DNA of 64,000 bases from Schaedlerella arabinosiphila (GCF_003885045.1 NZ_RHJS01000002.1:5263302-5327301), one strand, 5' to 3'; shown: positions 23,058 through 32,526, numbered from the stretch's first letter. Numbers and translations: made by a program. The notes: generated by a model from the sequence alone, not told the origin.

Positions 23058-24824
23058 ATGGATAAAAAATTATTGGCGGCAGCAGGCGGACAGGCCCCGG
23101 CAGATATAGTCGTAAAAAACGGTAAACTGGTCAACGTGTATACAAAGGAGATTTACGAAGGCGGCGTGGCGATCAGCGGGGATAAGATCGCGGCAGTGGG
23201 AGACGTGGAGTATGCCATCGGTGAAGGCACAGAAGTGATTGATGCGGGAGGCAACTATATTACGCCCGGATTCATAGACGGGCACATCCACCCCGAGAGC
23301 AGCAGCCTGTCTATCCGCTCCTTTGCGGAACTGGTCTTAAAGCACGGTACCACCGCAGTCATGACAGACCTTCATGAGATCGGTGTAGTGGCCGGGCTGG
23401 AAGGGATCGAGGCGGTTCTGGAGGAAGCGGAGGCGACGGATCTGAAGCTGTATTTTGTGGTTCCGTCCCATGTGCCGTTTGCGCCGAACCTGGAAACCAG
23501 CGGCGGACATTTTAACCCGGAGATCATCAAAAAAGCCCTGGAGAGAAAGGACGCGGTGGGAATTTCCGAAGTGGTCGGGCCCTACATACTGAACGGTTTT
23601 CCGGAACTCATGGAATCCATGGACCATGTGAACCATATGCCGGGAAAAACCTGTCAGGGACATTTGCCGGATATGGAAGGGGCGGCGCTGAATACCTGTC
23701 TGGCGGCAGGGGTGACCACGGATCATGAATCGCTGTCCGGCGAAGACGCCCTTGCCCGGCTTCGAAACGGCTGCCATCTGATGATCCGGGAAGGCTCCGC
23801 GGCCCGCAATATGGCGGACTGCTTAAAGCCGATCCTGGAGCAGAAGCTGGATACGTCCAGAGTCAGCATCGTGACAGACGACTTACACACCGTAGATGCG
23901 GTTGACCGGGGGCATTTGGACGACGCGGTGCGCACCGCCCTGAAAAATGGAGTTGATTTTCCGACGGCGATCCAGATGGTATCCTTAAACGCGGCGCGCG
24001 CATTTCATCTGGATGATGAGATCGGCGGACTGGCGCCGGGAAAACGCGCGGATCTCAACATTACCACCGGGGAGGAAGCATTTGAAGTGCTGAGCGTCAT
24101 TTCCGGCGGAAAACAGATCGTGGACCATAAGAAGTGCCTTGTTTCCTATCCAAAGGCCGAACATAAGCCGTGCCTGCTGAATACGACCCGTTTGAAAAAT
24201 CCGATTACGCCGGACAGCTTCAAGATCTATGCGCCGGAAGGGGCGAAGAAGGTCCGGGTACAGGTGATGGATACGCTTCCGTGGATTCCCATTACCCAGG
24301 GCCGTGAGGCGGTGCTGGACGTGAAAGACGGCGTGGTGCAGTGCGACATTTCCCAGGATGTGCTTTACATCGCGCAGGTAGAGCGGTACGGGATCAACGG
24401 AAACGTCGGAAAAGCATTTATGGGAGGGTTCCATCTGCAGGCAGGGGCGATCGCGTCTTCTGTAGGGCATGACAACCACAATGTGATCGTCATGGGAACC
24501 AATTTCGAGGATATGGCAAAGGCCGTGAATTACCTCATCGATATCGGCGGCGGCCAGGTGGTTGTAAAGGACGGGGAAATCCTGGGCGCGGTGGAATATC
24601 CGGTCTGCGGACTGCTCTCCGACCTGTCCGGGGAAGAATTGGCGGATGAAAAACGGAAGCTGAACGGCATCATTCACGAACTGGGATGCCCGATCACCAT
24701 TCCGTTTATGTTCCTTTCCTTCATCTGCCTTGCGGCAATCCCGGTGTATGCCATTACGGATGTGGGATTCATCAATGTGCTGACCCAGGAAGTAGTGGAT
24801 CCGGTGATTGAAGCGGCGGAGTAA
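23058..24824 (+). CDS. adeC: Adenine deaminase
   Basis: A 588-residue metal-dependent enzyme converting adenine to hypoxanthine. The order YITPGFIDGHIHPESSSL, VMTDLHEIGVVAG, GISEVVGPYILNGFPE, DDLHTVDAVDRGHLDDAVR and the C-terminal GHDNHNVIVMGTNFEDM is characteristic of AdeC. Length is normal for the family. A ribosome site AAAAGGAG precedes ATG 23058. It is second in an operon with the TRZ/ATZ amidohydrolase. Together with the NCS2 permease at 39.9 kb and the deaminase/permease at 7-8.5 kb it supports a strong purine salvage or breakdown capacity. Confidence 0.95.
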   Translation: MDKKLLAAAGGQAPADIVVKNGKLVNVYTKEIYEGGVAISGDKIAAVGDVEYAIGEGTEVIDAGGNYITPGFIDGHIHPESSSLSIRSFAELVLKHGTTAVMTDLHEIGVVAGLEGIEAVLEEAEATDLKLYFVVPSHVPFAPNLETSGGHFNPEIIKKALERKDAVGISEVVGPYILNGFPELMESMDHVNHMPGKTCQGHLPDMEGAALNTCLAAGVTTDHESLSGEDALARLRNGCHLMIREGSAARNMADCLKPILEQKLDTSRVSIVTDDLHTVDAVDRGHLDDAVRTALKNGVDFPTAIQMVSLNAARAFHLDDEIGGLAPGKRADLNITTGEEAFEVLSVISGGKQIVDHKKCLVSYPKAEHKPCLLNTTRLKNPITPDSFKIYAPEGAKKVRVQVMDTLPWIPITQGREAVLDVKDGVVQCDISQDVLYIAQVERYGINGNVGKAFMGGFHLQAGAIASSVGHDNHNVIVMGTNFEDMAKAVNYLIDIGGGQVVVKDGEILGAVEYPVCGLLSDLSGEELADEKRKLNGIIHELGCPITIPFMFLSFICLAAIPVYAITDVGFINVLTQEVVDPVIEAAE

Positions 24825-24897
24825 TGCTCATGTACGGTGAAGAAGCAAGCAACTGAAAACAAGAGACATGGGTAAATCAAGTTTAGGAGGAATACTT

Positions 24898-25059
24898 ATG
24901 GAGCGTTTTGAGAAAGTCTATACACAAGGTAAGATAAATTTAATTGAAATATGGGTTGATACAGAAACGGGAGTAAATTATATTTTCCGTAAAGACGGAT
25001 ACGCAGGAGGATTGACACCCTTACTTGATGAGGAGGGGAAGCCAGTCATAACGCCATAA
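24898..25059 (+). CDS. DUF6440-family small protein
   Basis: A 53-residue protein whose whole length is the DUF6440 motif: RFEKVYTQGKINLIEIWVD, TGVNYIFRKDGYAGGLTPLL and DEEGKPVI. TTTAGGAGG lies seven bases upstream of ATG 24898. Function of DUF6440 is unknown. It follows adenine deaminase by 73 bases and is closed by a strong terminator, so it may be the last gene of that operon or an independent unit. Confidence 0.8.
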   Translation: MERFEKVYTQGKINLIEIWVDTETGVNYIFRKDGYAGGLTPLLDEEGKPVITP

Positions 25060-25129
25060 TTTACTATTTGTAGAATGATAGTCAGAAGAAAACGGAATCA
25101 TTTTCCTACATATGAAAAGGCACACAAAG

Positions 25130-25162
25130 ACAGGAAATCAAGAAAAGATTTCCTGTTTTTTT
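25130..25162 (+). terminator. Rho-independent terminator
   Basis: ACAGGAAATC pairs perfectly with GATTTCCTGT around AAGAAAA and is followed by seven Ts. It closes the DUF6440 gene and probably the adenine deaminase operon. Confidence 0.9.
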
Positions 25163-25220
25163 GCGCCCATCCTGGTATTTTGAAAAATCTCGGTAAAAAA
25201 GCTGCCAACAGCACAGTTTG

Positions 25221-25280
25221 AAAAAAATCCAATTGTGCGGCAGCACGGATTTTGCGAATGGATGAATGGGTTGGATTATT
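25221..25280. repeat. GTGCGGCAGCACGGATTTTGC-type palindromic repeat, copy 1
   Basis: Outer arms AAAAAATCCAA and TTGGATTATTTTTT are inverted. The core TTTTGCGAATGGAT is shared with 59965-60027, and a shorter relative, ATTTTGCAAATGGATAGGG, lies near 30930-30950. No gene inside. Confidence 0.6.
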
Positions 25281-25403
25281 TTTTGCAGAAAAGGACATAA
25301 TAGAATTAAAACAGTTTAATAAATTACAAAAATTAGATAAAGAATAAAAAGTAGTTAATAGAATATTGAAAATATGTAATAGAATTAAATGGATTTAATT
25401 CTA

Positions 25404-25432
25404 TTGAAATATAAAGGGAAATATGCTATTAT
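25404..25432 (+). promoter_or_regulatory. Promoter of the DUF4143 ATPase gene
   Basis: TTGAAA and TATTAT are separated by 17 bases, about 60 bases before the start codon. Confidence 0.55.
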
Positions 25433-25493
25433 AGATGGAAACCAGAGTTACTGTGAATAGTAACAAACCAGAATGAACCAGGAGGCGGTGAAA

Positions 25494-26684
25494 ATGGTAA
25501 AAAGGGAGTTATATCTGAAAGAGATCCGGCCATTTTATGAGTCGGAGATGGTGAAAGTCATTACCGGAATCCGCCGCTGCGGCAAATCGACTCTGCTGCG
25601 GCAGATCATTGATGAGGTCAGGGATGCCCAGGTGCCCGAGGAACGCATCCTGTATCTGAATTTTGAGGATTATAAGTTTAAGGCGTACTGCGAGCCGGGC
25701 GCATTTTATGAATATGTTGAGTCAAAGCTGACCCGTCAGGAAAAATATTACCTGTTTTTTGACGAGATCCAAAATGTGGACGAATTTGAGCTGGTGGTCA
25801 ATTCGTTCCGGGCGACGCATGATGTCAGCATCTTCATAACGGGTTCCAATTCCCGATTGCTTTCCGGGGAGCTGGCGACGCATTTGAGCGGGCGGACGGT
25901 TTCATTCCGGATACTGCCTTTCAATTTCAAAGAGTTCTGCCAGTTTCATGAAGACCGGTCGGATTATGACCAGCTTCTGGCGGAGTATATGAAGTGGGGC
26001 GGTTTTCCACTTGTCTGCAAGGAGAAAGAGGAGCGAAGCAAGGAGATTCTTCTGTCCAATATTTACGATTCCGTTGTACTCAAGGATATCGTGATGCGCA
26101 ACAAGGTCACGTCCCCGCAGGCGTTGGAGCGGGTGCTGGATTATCTGGTGGGTAATTCTTCCGTCACGGTATCCGGCAATAAGATCTCCGAAGCGATTTC
26201 CGATAAGCATCAAAAGGTGTCGGCGCCGACGGTGTACGATTACATCAAATATGTGGAGGAAGCCTGTATCTGCGACAAGATTCCGAGGTACGACATCCGC
26301 GGAAAAAAACAGCTTGCGTTTGAGGAAAAGGTCTATGTATGCGACCTGGGATTTTTCTATCTGAAAAAGAACCGTGTAAAGGACGAATACAATTACATTG
26401 TGGAAACCATTTGCTACAATGAGCTGATCACAAGGGGTTATAAGGTCTATGTGGGCAAGACGTACCGCGGCGAAGTGGATTTTATCGCCCAGCGGGGGCA
26501 GGAGAAGATCTATGTCCAGGCAGCCTATTATCTGACGGATGAGTCGGCGGTCGAGCGGGAATTTGGGGCGTACCGCGTGATTGAGGACAATTATCCGAAA
26601 TATGTGGTGTCCATGGATAAAGTGCCGCTTAGCAGGGACGGGATCATCCATAAAAATCTGATTGATTTTCTGCTGGAAAGGTGA
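25494..26684 (+). CDS. ATPase with DUF4143 domain
   Basis: A 396-residue AAA-type ATPase. Walker A GIRRCGKST (25-33), Walker B YYLFFDEIQNV, sensor FITGSNSRLLSGELATHLSGR (here recognised in its halves FITGSNSRLLSG and ELATHLSGR). The C-terminal DUF4143 part holds VCDLGFFYLKKNR and EVDFIAQRGQEKIYVQ, an E-V-D-F and x-V-Q pattern resembling a relic PD-(D/E)XK core. AGGAGG lies eight bases before ATG 25494. The physiological role of this abundant family is unknown. It is a single-gene unit with its own promoter, between repeats and feoAB. Confidence 0.88.
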   Translation: MVKRELYLKEIRPFYESEMVKVITGIRRCGKSTLLRQIIDEVRDAQVPEERILYLNFEDYKFKAYCEPGAFYEYVESKLTRQEKYYLFFDEIQNVDEFELVVNSFRATHDVSIFITGSNSRLLSGELATHLSGRTVSFRILPFNFKEFCQFHEDRSDYDQLLAEYMKWGGFPLVCKEKEERSKEILLSNIYDSVVLKDIVMRNKVTSPQALERVLDYLVGNSSVTVSGNKISEAISDKHQKVSAPTVYDYIKYVEEACICDKIPRYDIRGKKQLAFEEKVYVCDLGFFYLKKNRVKDEYNYIVETICYNELITRGYKVYVGKTYRGEVDFIAQRGQEKIYVQAAYYLTDESAVEREFGAYRVIEDNYPKYVVSMDKVPLSRDGIIHKNLIDFLLER

Positions 26685-26689
26685 GTTCC

Positions 26690-26718
26690 TTTACACTCCG
26701 TTTACGGCATGTTATACT
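26690..26718 (+). promoter_or_regulatory. Promoter of feoAB
   Basis: TTTACA (26690-26695) and TATACT (26713-26718) are exactly 17 bases apart, about 90 bases before the feoAB start. No Fur-box was recognised by eye. Confidence 0.6.
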
Positions 26719-26806
26719 AGGAAAGCAGAAACAGTTACCGAACAGAGAGAGGGCTGCAGTTTACGGCAAGGCCGCGGACGGCGCCGAAAGAGGGACAGAA
26801 GAGATT

Positions 26807-29161
26807 ATGACATTAAAGGAACTGCCGATCGGCAAAAAGGCGACCATCACCACGGTAGGAGGCGAGGGTGCGCTGAGACAGCATTTTTTGGATATGGGGG
26901 TCATTCCGGGGACAGAGATTGTACTGATCAAGTATGCCCCGCTGGGCGATCCGATGGAATTTATGATCCACGGGTACGAGCTTACGCTGCGCCTGGCGGA
27001 CGCGGAAAAAATAGAGATCCGGGATGTCCGGGACCAGGAACCGGAGACAGAGGAGAGAACCCGCAAGAAGCCTCGTATCGAGCATCCCGGCCTGGGTGAA
27101 GGCGGGCGGTATCATGAGAAAGGGACGGAACATCCGCTGCCGGACAGTGCGCTTTTGACCTTTGCGCTGGCAGGCAACCAGAACTGCGGGAAGACCACGC
27201 TTTTCAACCAGCTTACAGGCTCCAACCAGCATGTGGGCAATTTTCCGGGGGTGACGGTGGATCGGAAGGACGGGGTGATCAAGGGGCACTGCAATACGCT
27301 GATCACGGATTTGCCGGGCATTTATTCCATGTCGCCTTATTCCGGCGAGGAGATGGTGACCCGGGAATTTGTGCTGAAGGAACATCCCAAGGGGATTATC
27401 AATATAGTAGATGCCACCAACATTGAGCGCAACCTGTACCTGACCATGCAGCTTATGGAACTGGATATTCCCATTGTACTGGCTTTGAATATGATGGACG
27501 AGGTTCGGGGAAACGGCGGCTCCATCCAGATCAACGAGATGGAGGCCATGCTGGGAATCTCGGTGGTGCCGGTGTCGGCGGTCAAGAATGAAGGAACCGA
27601 CGAGCTGGTGAACCATGCCCTTCATGTGGCAAAATACCAGGAACGCCCGGGCAGGATCGACTTCTGCCGGGAGGATCAGCGGGGCGGGGCAGTCCACAGA
27701 TGCCTGCACGGGATCATGCATCTGATCGAGGATCATGCCCGGCAGGCAGAGATTCCGGTTCGTTTCGCGGCGAGCAAGCTGGCGGAGGGGGATGCACAGA
27801 TTCAGGACAGTCTGGGACTGGATCAGAATGAGAAGGAGATGCTGGAGCACATCATCTGCCAGATGGAGAAGGAGAGCGGGATGGATCGGGCGGCGGCCAT
27901 TGCGGATATGCGGTTTTCCTTTATCCAGGAGGTCTGCGACGCCACGGTGATCAAGCCCCGGGAAAGTAAGGAGCACGCCCGGAGCGCAAAGCTTGATAAA
28001 GTTCTGACGGGAAAATATACGGCGCTGCCGGTATTTATCGGGATCATGGGGCTGGTGTTCTGGCTCACCTTCAACGTCATCGGCGCATGGCTGCAGGACA
28101 TACTGGATCAGGGGATCACCTGGCTGGCGGAACTGGCGGAAAGCGCGCTTACGGCGGCGGATGTGAACGAGGTGCTGCATTCCCTCATCATTGACGGGAT
28201 TTTCAACGGGGTGGGCAGCGTGCTCAGCTTCCTGCCGATCATCGTGATCCTGTTTTTCTTCCTTTCCATGATGGAGGACAGCGGCTACATCGCCAGGGTG
28301 GCCTTTGTGATGGACAAGCTGCTGCGGAAAATGGGGCTCTCCGGGCGGAGCATCGTCCCCATGCTGGTGGGCTTCGGCTGTACGGTGCCCGGGGTCATGG
28401 CGACCAGAACCCTGCCGTCGGAGCGGGATCGGAAGATGACGATCTTGCTGACGCCGTTTATGAGCTGCTCGGCAAAACTGCCGATCTATGGATTTTTTAC
28501 CGCGGTGTTTTTTCCGGAGCATGCGGCGCTGGTGATGATCGGGCTGTATGTGCTGGGTATCCTGCTTGGGATCGTGTCCGCGCTTCTGCTGAAAAAAACG
28601 ATGTTCAAAGGGGAGCCGGTGCCCTTTGTGATGGAGCTGCCCAATTACAGGATGCCGGGGATGAAAAATGTGGGGCATCTCCTGTGGGACAAGGCAAAAG
28701 ACTTCCTGCAGAGGGCTTTCACGGTGATTTTCATAGCGACGATTGTGATCTGGTTTTTGCAGACCTTTGATTTTGGGCTGAATATCGTGGATAATTCCCA
28801 CGACAGTATGCTGGCGGCGCTGGCCGGCCTTCTTGCGCCGGTGCTGCGCCCGCTGGGAATTGGGGACTGGCGGATCTCCACCGCATTGATTACTGGATTT
28901 ATGGCGAAGGAAAGTGTGGTGGCGACCCTGTCCGTGCTGTTCGGTTCTACGGAAGCCATTGCCGGGGCTCTGACGCCCCTCGCCGCCGCCAGCCTGCTGG
29001 TGTTCTGCCTGTTGTATACGCCCTGTGTGGCGGCCATCGCTTCGGTAAAGCGGGAGCTGGGCGGAAAATGGGCGGCCGGCGTGGTGCTGGGCCAGTGTGC
29101 AGTTGCATGGGCGGCGGCCGGTGTGGTGCGGCTGATTGGGGTTGTACTGGGGCTGGGCTGA
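26807..29161 (+). CDS. feoB: FeoA-FeoB fusion, ferrous iron transporter
   Basis: A 784-residue protein joining two parts normally encoded separately. Residues 1-75 are a FeoA (SH3-like) domain: TLKELPIGKKATITTVGGEG and RQHFLDMGVIPGTEI. After a charged linker (76-115) comes FeoB: G1 AGNQNCGKTTLFNQLTG (about 122-138), G2 region HVGNFPGVTVD, G3 DLPGIYSMSPYS, G4 LNMMDE. The membrane domain holds VGFGCTVPGVMATRTL and FMSCSAKLPIYGFF and ends with helices to residue 784. It imports Fe(II), supplying iron for anaerobic enzymes including the rubrerythrins here. The start is placed at the FeoA-like N-terminus; the longer upstream frame is non-coding. A strong hairpin follows. Confidence 0.93.
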   Translation: MTLKELPIGKKATITTVGGEGALRQHFLDMGVIPGTEIVLIKYAPLGDPMEFMIHGYELTLRLADAEKIEIRDVRDQEPETEERTRKKPRIEHPGLGEGGRYHEKGTEHPLPDSALLTFALAGNQNCGKTTLFNQLTGSNQHVGNFPGVTVDRKDGVIKGHCNTLITDLPGIYSMSPYSGEEMVTREFVLKEHPKGIINIVDATNIERNLYLTMQLMELDIPIVLALNMMDEVRGNGGSIQINEMEAMLGISVVPVSAVKNEGTDELVNHALHVAKYQERPGRIDFCREDQRGGAVHRCLHGIMHLIEDHARQAEIPVRFAASKLAEGDAQIQDSLGLDQNEKEMLEHIICQMEKESGMDRAAAIADMRFSFIQEVCDATVIKPRESKEHARSAKLDKVLTGKYTALPVFIGIMGLVFWLTFNVIGAWLQDILDQGITWLAELAESALTAADVNEVLHSLIIDGIFNGVGSVLSFLPIIVILFFFLSMMEDSGYIARVAFVMDKLLRKMGLSGRSIVPMLVGFGCTVPGVMATRTLPSERDRKMTILLTPFMSCSAKLPIYGFFTAVFFPEHAALVMIGLYVLGILLGIVSALLLKKTMFKGEPVPFVMELPNYRMPGMKNVGHLLWDKAKDFLQRAFTVIFIATIVIWFLQTFDFGLNIVDNSHDSMLAALAGLLAPVLRPLGIGDWRISTALITGFMAKESVVATLSVLFGSTEAIAGALTPLAAASLLVFCLLYTPCVAAIASVKRELGGKWAAGVVLGQCAVAWAAAGVVRLIGVVLGLG

Positions 29162-29190
29162 CAGAGGCTGGAAAAGCGCGTGCAGCGTTT

Positions 29191-29228
29191 GAAAATGGAG
29201 GGGCGATGCTGATTGCCCCTCCATTTTC
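29191..29228. terminator. Hairpin terminator between feoAB and convergent ATPase gene
   Basis: GAAAATGGAGGGGC pairs perfectly with GCCCCTCCATTTTC around a 10-base loop. It can serve both converging transcripts. Confidence 0.8.
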
Positions 29229-29255
29229 AAAATGACCGCTATTAGAGGCGGCCGC

Positions 29256-30848
29256 TCACTCGAGTCGGACTCTTTCGATCTTACAGGTGTGTGTCCGTCC
29301 ACTGCCGTTTTCGGCTTTACCATAAGCGATACCGACCAGTATCATATCGCCGCCGTATCCCAGGAGCGCGTCAGGATACCGTTTCTTTTTGATCTGGCTG
29401 ACGGCGCCTTCTGCAGACTGGTTCCATTTCAATTCGATCACCAGGGCGGGCACAAAAGCCGTTTTCTTTGGAAAGTATACAATATCAGCATATCCGTCCC
29501 CGGACGGCAATTCCTCAAATTTTAAATAATAATCTTTGTAGCTGAAATATGCCAGCTTAATGACACTGCGGAGCGACTGTTCATTGTTATAAAAAAGGGG
29601 AGCCGTTTCTTCTGCATGGATTTTCTCTATCTGTGCGGCAACGGCTTCGGAATTTCCATGGATCGTATCATAGATCAGTTGGGTACTCTCCCGGACACGG
29701 CGGATCGTTTCATCGTGCCTGACCTCCCGGACAGCCCTGAAAAATTCCAGCCGGATTTCTTCATTCGGGATGCGTGCTGTCTGGGTTTCTTCATTATAAG
29801 AAAGATAGCCCAGATGGATCAGCAGCGTCAGGACGTCATCCCGGTTACGGAAAGTGATCAGATCATTGGAGAAACCATTGGTATCTACGCCGACTTCAAC
29901 GCCGCCCAGAAGCCGGGCGATGGTCTTGGACAGGCCGTCAAAATTCAGACCAATGTATCCCATCAGGCTCTCGGCGGCAGAGGTCTCAGTCCAGTAGGAA
30001 TGAAACCGGCGGTTATACACGGCTTTCATTACCGAATTGGGATTGTAGACGGAACCGGCTCCATTCAGCGTATATCCGTCATACCAATGTTTCATTTCGG
30101 AAAAATTACAATCGTATTCCTGGCAGAGCTGGCCGATTTCGCTTTCTGTAAATCCCACATATCTTGCAAACTCTCCGGGGAAAACCATGGAATACTCCTG
30201 AAAATCTGAGATTGCCGACTGTGATCCGTCTTTTTTGATTGGAAGGATACCTGTCATATAAGCGGCCGCGAAAATTCTGGATGTGGAGCCGCTGCCCTTG
30301 AACAAGGTGCGCAGAAATTCCAGATATTCGTTCCGGATTTCCGGTGTCTCACGGATAGGGGCATCCCATTCGTCAATGATCATGATAAACTTATGCCCGG
30401 TAAGTTCCACGGTACGGAGCATGGTGGAAGGAAGTTCATTGCTTGTTTTCAGAGCAGGGTAAGCCTCGGCCAATTCTTCCATGATTTTTTCACTGAGATA
30501 GGAAACCGTATTTCGAAAGCCATCGGTAAATGGCTTTATATACGTCATATCCAGATAGATTACGTCATATTTGTTTAAATGCTGCTCATAACTGGCATTC
30601 ATCTTTGGATCTTCTGCAATCATGAGGTCATGGAATAACGCTCTGGAGTCACAGGTTTTATCATAATAGGCGCACAGCATTTGAGCGGCAAAAGATTTTC
30701 CAAATCTCCGGGGCCTGCTGATACAGATGAGCTTTTGTTTTGTCCCGATCACGCGGTTGACCAGGCTGATCATGCCGGACTTATCCACATACCGGCTGTT
30801 TCTTATCTCTTCAAATCCACTGTTTCCAGGATTTAGATACATTCCCAT
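29256..30848 (-). CDS. AAA-ATPase-like protein with C-terminal PD-(D/E)XK domain (DUF1703 type)
   Basis: A 530-residue protein. Walker A SRPRRFGKS (44-52); Walker B FIMIIDEWDAPI. The middle has GILPIKKDGSQSAISDFQEY and HWYDGYTLNG, diagnostic of the AAA-ATPase-like/PDDEXK_9 family. C-terminal GDGYADIVYFP, then PALVIELKWN, gives the D and E-x-K of a nuclease fold. The start ATG 30848 has GGAGG ten bases upstream. Function is unknown; such genes are multicopy in Lachnospiraceae and Bacteroidetes. It converges with feoAB. Confidence 0.88.
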   Translation of the reverse strand: MGMYLNPGNSGFEEIRNSRYVDKSGMISLVNRVIGTKQKLICISRPRRFGKSFAAQMLCAYYDKTCDSRALFHDLMIAEDPKMNASYEQHLNKYDVIYLDMTYIKPFTDGFRNTVSYLSEKIMEELAEAYPALKTSNELPSTMLRTVELTGHKFIMIIDEWDAPIRETPEIRNEYLEFLRTLFKGSGSTSRIFAAAYMTGILPIKKDGSQSAISDFQEYSMVFPGEFARYVGFTESEIGQLCQEYDCNFSEMKHWYDGYTLNGAGSVYNPNSVMKAVYNRRFHSYWTETSAAESLMGYIGLNFDGLSKTIARLLGGVEVGVDTNGFSNDLITFRNRDDVLTLLIHLGYLSYNEETQTARIPNEEIRLEFFRAVREVRHDETIRRVRESTQLIYDTIHGNSEAVAAQIEKIHAEETAPLFYNNEQSLRSVIKLAYFSYKDYYLKFEELPSGDGYADIVYFPKKTAFVPALVIELKWNQSAEGAVSQIKKKRYPDALLGYGGDMILVGIAYGKAENGSGRTHTCKIERVRLE

Positions 30849-31043
30849 GCTTCCAACACCTCCGTGCTTTTGTCTATCAAAAAGTATATCATTCTGCCGC
30901 AATGGAAGCAAGCATATTCATTGCAGGCAGGATTTTGCAAATGGATAGGGTTACCGCACAGACGAAATTATTTTTATAAAAAAACGATCTGAGTGTAATG
31001 TAGAACATTTCCAGCGTGTCTAAGAAATAAAAGGGGAGAAAAA

Positions 31044-31544
31044 ATGCCGGCAGATCAAAATTTAGAGAGAATGATGAAGGAATATGGCGACGCCATACTG
31101 CGCATGTGCTTTTTGTACCTGAAAGACTACCAGCTCGCGGAGGATGCCGTTCAGGAGACATTTATCAAAGCCATGAAATCCTATGACGCGTTTGAACATA
31201 GATCAAGCGAAAAAACGTGGCTGATCCGCATTGCGATCAACTGCTGTAAAAATATCATGAGAAGCCGTTGGTTTCAGATTGCCGGAAATGACCTGGGCGG
31301 AGAGCGGGAAAAAGCACATGACGATCCAATCGAAGCATTTTTGGAAAAAAACAGCATTTCACGGGCTGTCATGAAACTGAATGCAAATGACCGACAGATT
31401 ATTGTGCTGTATTATTACCAGGATTTATCTGTGCGGGAAATCGCAGAGGCAATCGGTAAAACGGAAAATGCCGTATTACAGCGCTTAAAGAGGGCGCGGG
31501 ACAGACTGAAAACAGTTTTAGAGGAGGCAGGATATGGATATTAA
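31044..31544 (+). CDS. ECF-type RNA polymerase sigma factor
   Basis: A 166-residue sigma factor. Region 2: YGDAILRMCFLYLKDYQLAE and DAVQETFIKAMKSYDAFE; region 4: NDRQIIVLYYYQDLSVREIA then EAIGKTENAVLQRLKRARDR. GGGGAG lies upstream of ATG 31044. Its end overlaps the next gene by 11 bases, and that gene encodes a membrane protein with a cytoplasmic N-terminus, so the two form a sigma/anti-sigma pair. The promoter region does not show an obvious autoregulated ECF promoter. Confidence 0.92.
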   Translation: MPADQNLERMMKEYGDAILRMCFLYLKDYQLAEDAVQETFIKAMKSYDAFEHRSSEKTWLIRIAINCCKNIMRSRWFQIAGNDLGGEREKAHDDPIEAFLEKNSISRAVMKLNANDRQIIVLYYYQDLSVREIAEAIGKTENAVLQRLKRARDRLKTVLEEAGYGY

Positions 31545-32388
31545 TATGAAGGATATGATTGACAGGGAACTGGAGCGGATGGTATTAAGCGAGGAAATGA
31601 AAAATCGGATCAGAGAGAGGGCGGTTCCCCGGCGAAGGAAGGGGCGGCTGAAATGGGCTGCGGTTTTGGCAGCAGCGGTGATTTTGGGAGGAACCGGAGC
31701 CGCGGCCGGGTATCGTATGCTGATTACGCATTCGGTCAATGGAGAGGTACTGCCTGCATTGGATTCTATGCGGGTCGTACAGATTCATTTCCCCACAGGG
31801 AATCCCGAACTGCGTGTCCCTGCGGAACAGGAGGTTTCTGCCCGGCAGGGCGGACACTTGTGGACTCAGGATGAATATGGTATGTTTCATAAGGACTTTC
31901 ACGATTACGGAGAGATTCAGGAAGAACTGGGAATCCATCTGCTGGATACGGAATTGTCTGAAAATAATCCCTGCATGCTGGGGCATATTATGACGGACGG
32001 AAAAGATTTTGCGGTCATTACGGTGGAAAATTATATTTTGGGGGACACCGGCAGATATCAGTTTCTGGAAGAGGAAAACAGATATTCCTATGAGAGCGGA
32101 AGTGTGTTCCTGTCCCCGATTTCATTGACTGTAAGGCTGGTCCTCAGCGAAGAGCAACTGCGTCAGGGCTGGGATTGGGAATACCTGGGAATGTACCGGC
32201 TTGCGGAAAGCTATACCTCTGCCCAGGGCTACAAAGTCAATCTTGTGGAGCGTACACTGGAAAATGGAGACACGGGGGACGCGGTGCTGGAAAAAAATGC
32301 GGTTTTTGCGGCGGATGGAATCGAGTATTCTCTGAGAGGAAGGGTTTCTATGGAAACTATGAAGTTGATTGTGGACATGATGAAGTAG
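31534..32388 (+). CDS. Probable membrane anti-sigma factor
   Basis: A 284-residue protein. Residues 1-35 are cytoplasmic and charged (MKDMIDRELERMVLSEEM), then a basic patch and one membrane helix (WAAVLAAAVILGGTGAAAG, about 39-58). The remaining 225 residues are extracytoplasmic, with no recognised domain; they are mostly beta-prone and acidic. Translational overlap with the upstream ECF sigma gene supports an anti-sigma role: holding the sigma factor at the membrane until a signal acts on the outer domain. It is followed directly by a hairpin repeat. Confidence 0.75.
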   Translation: MDINMKDMIDRELERMVLSEEMKNRIRERAVPRRRKGRLKWAAVLAAAVILGGTGAAAGYRMLITHSVNGEVLPALDSMRVVQIHFPTGNPELRVPAEQEVSARQGGHLWTQDEYGMFHKDFHDYGEIQEELGIHLLDTELSENNPCMLGHIMTDGKDFAVITVENYILGDTGRYQFLEEENRYSYESGSVFLSPISLTVRLVLSEEQLRQGWDWEYLGMYRLAESYTSAQGYKVNLVERTLENGDTGDAVLEKNAVFAADGIEYSLRGRVSMETMKLIVDMMK

Positions 32389-32399
32389 GCTGGAAAAGT

Positions 32400-32456
32400 G
32401 GTTACTGTTCACACGGCGTCGTGCACTCTGCTGCACGACGTCCGGCCAATAAAGTA
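32400..32456 (+). repeat. GGTTACTGTTCACAC-family hairpin repeat, copy C
   Basis: Starts GGTTACTGTTCACACGG, then CGTCGTGCA-ctctgc-TGCACGACG (perfect 9-base stem) and TCCGGCCAATAAAGT. This is the best preserved short-form copy, 12 bases after the anti-sigma gene. Confidence 0.75.
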
Positions 32457-32526
32457 ACATTTGCCAAAAGTGCGGCTTGAAGATTTAGTGGAAATGGTGC
32501 TGTTTCATTGTTATAATAGAAGTTAT

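Noticed and set aside
21479-23134. 551-codon minus-strand frame opposite the TRZ/ATZ amidohydrolase
   Set aside because: No ribosome site and no recognisable domain; the plus strand has the full metal-ligand set.
26813-29323. 836-codon open frame on the minus strand opposite feoAB
   Set aside because: Mirror frame of a GC-rich gene; translation is rich in His, Gln, Pro and Arg without domains, whereas the plus strand encodes an unmistakable FeoA-FeoB.
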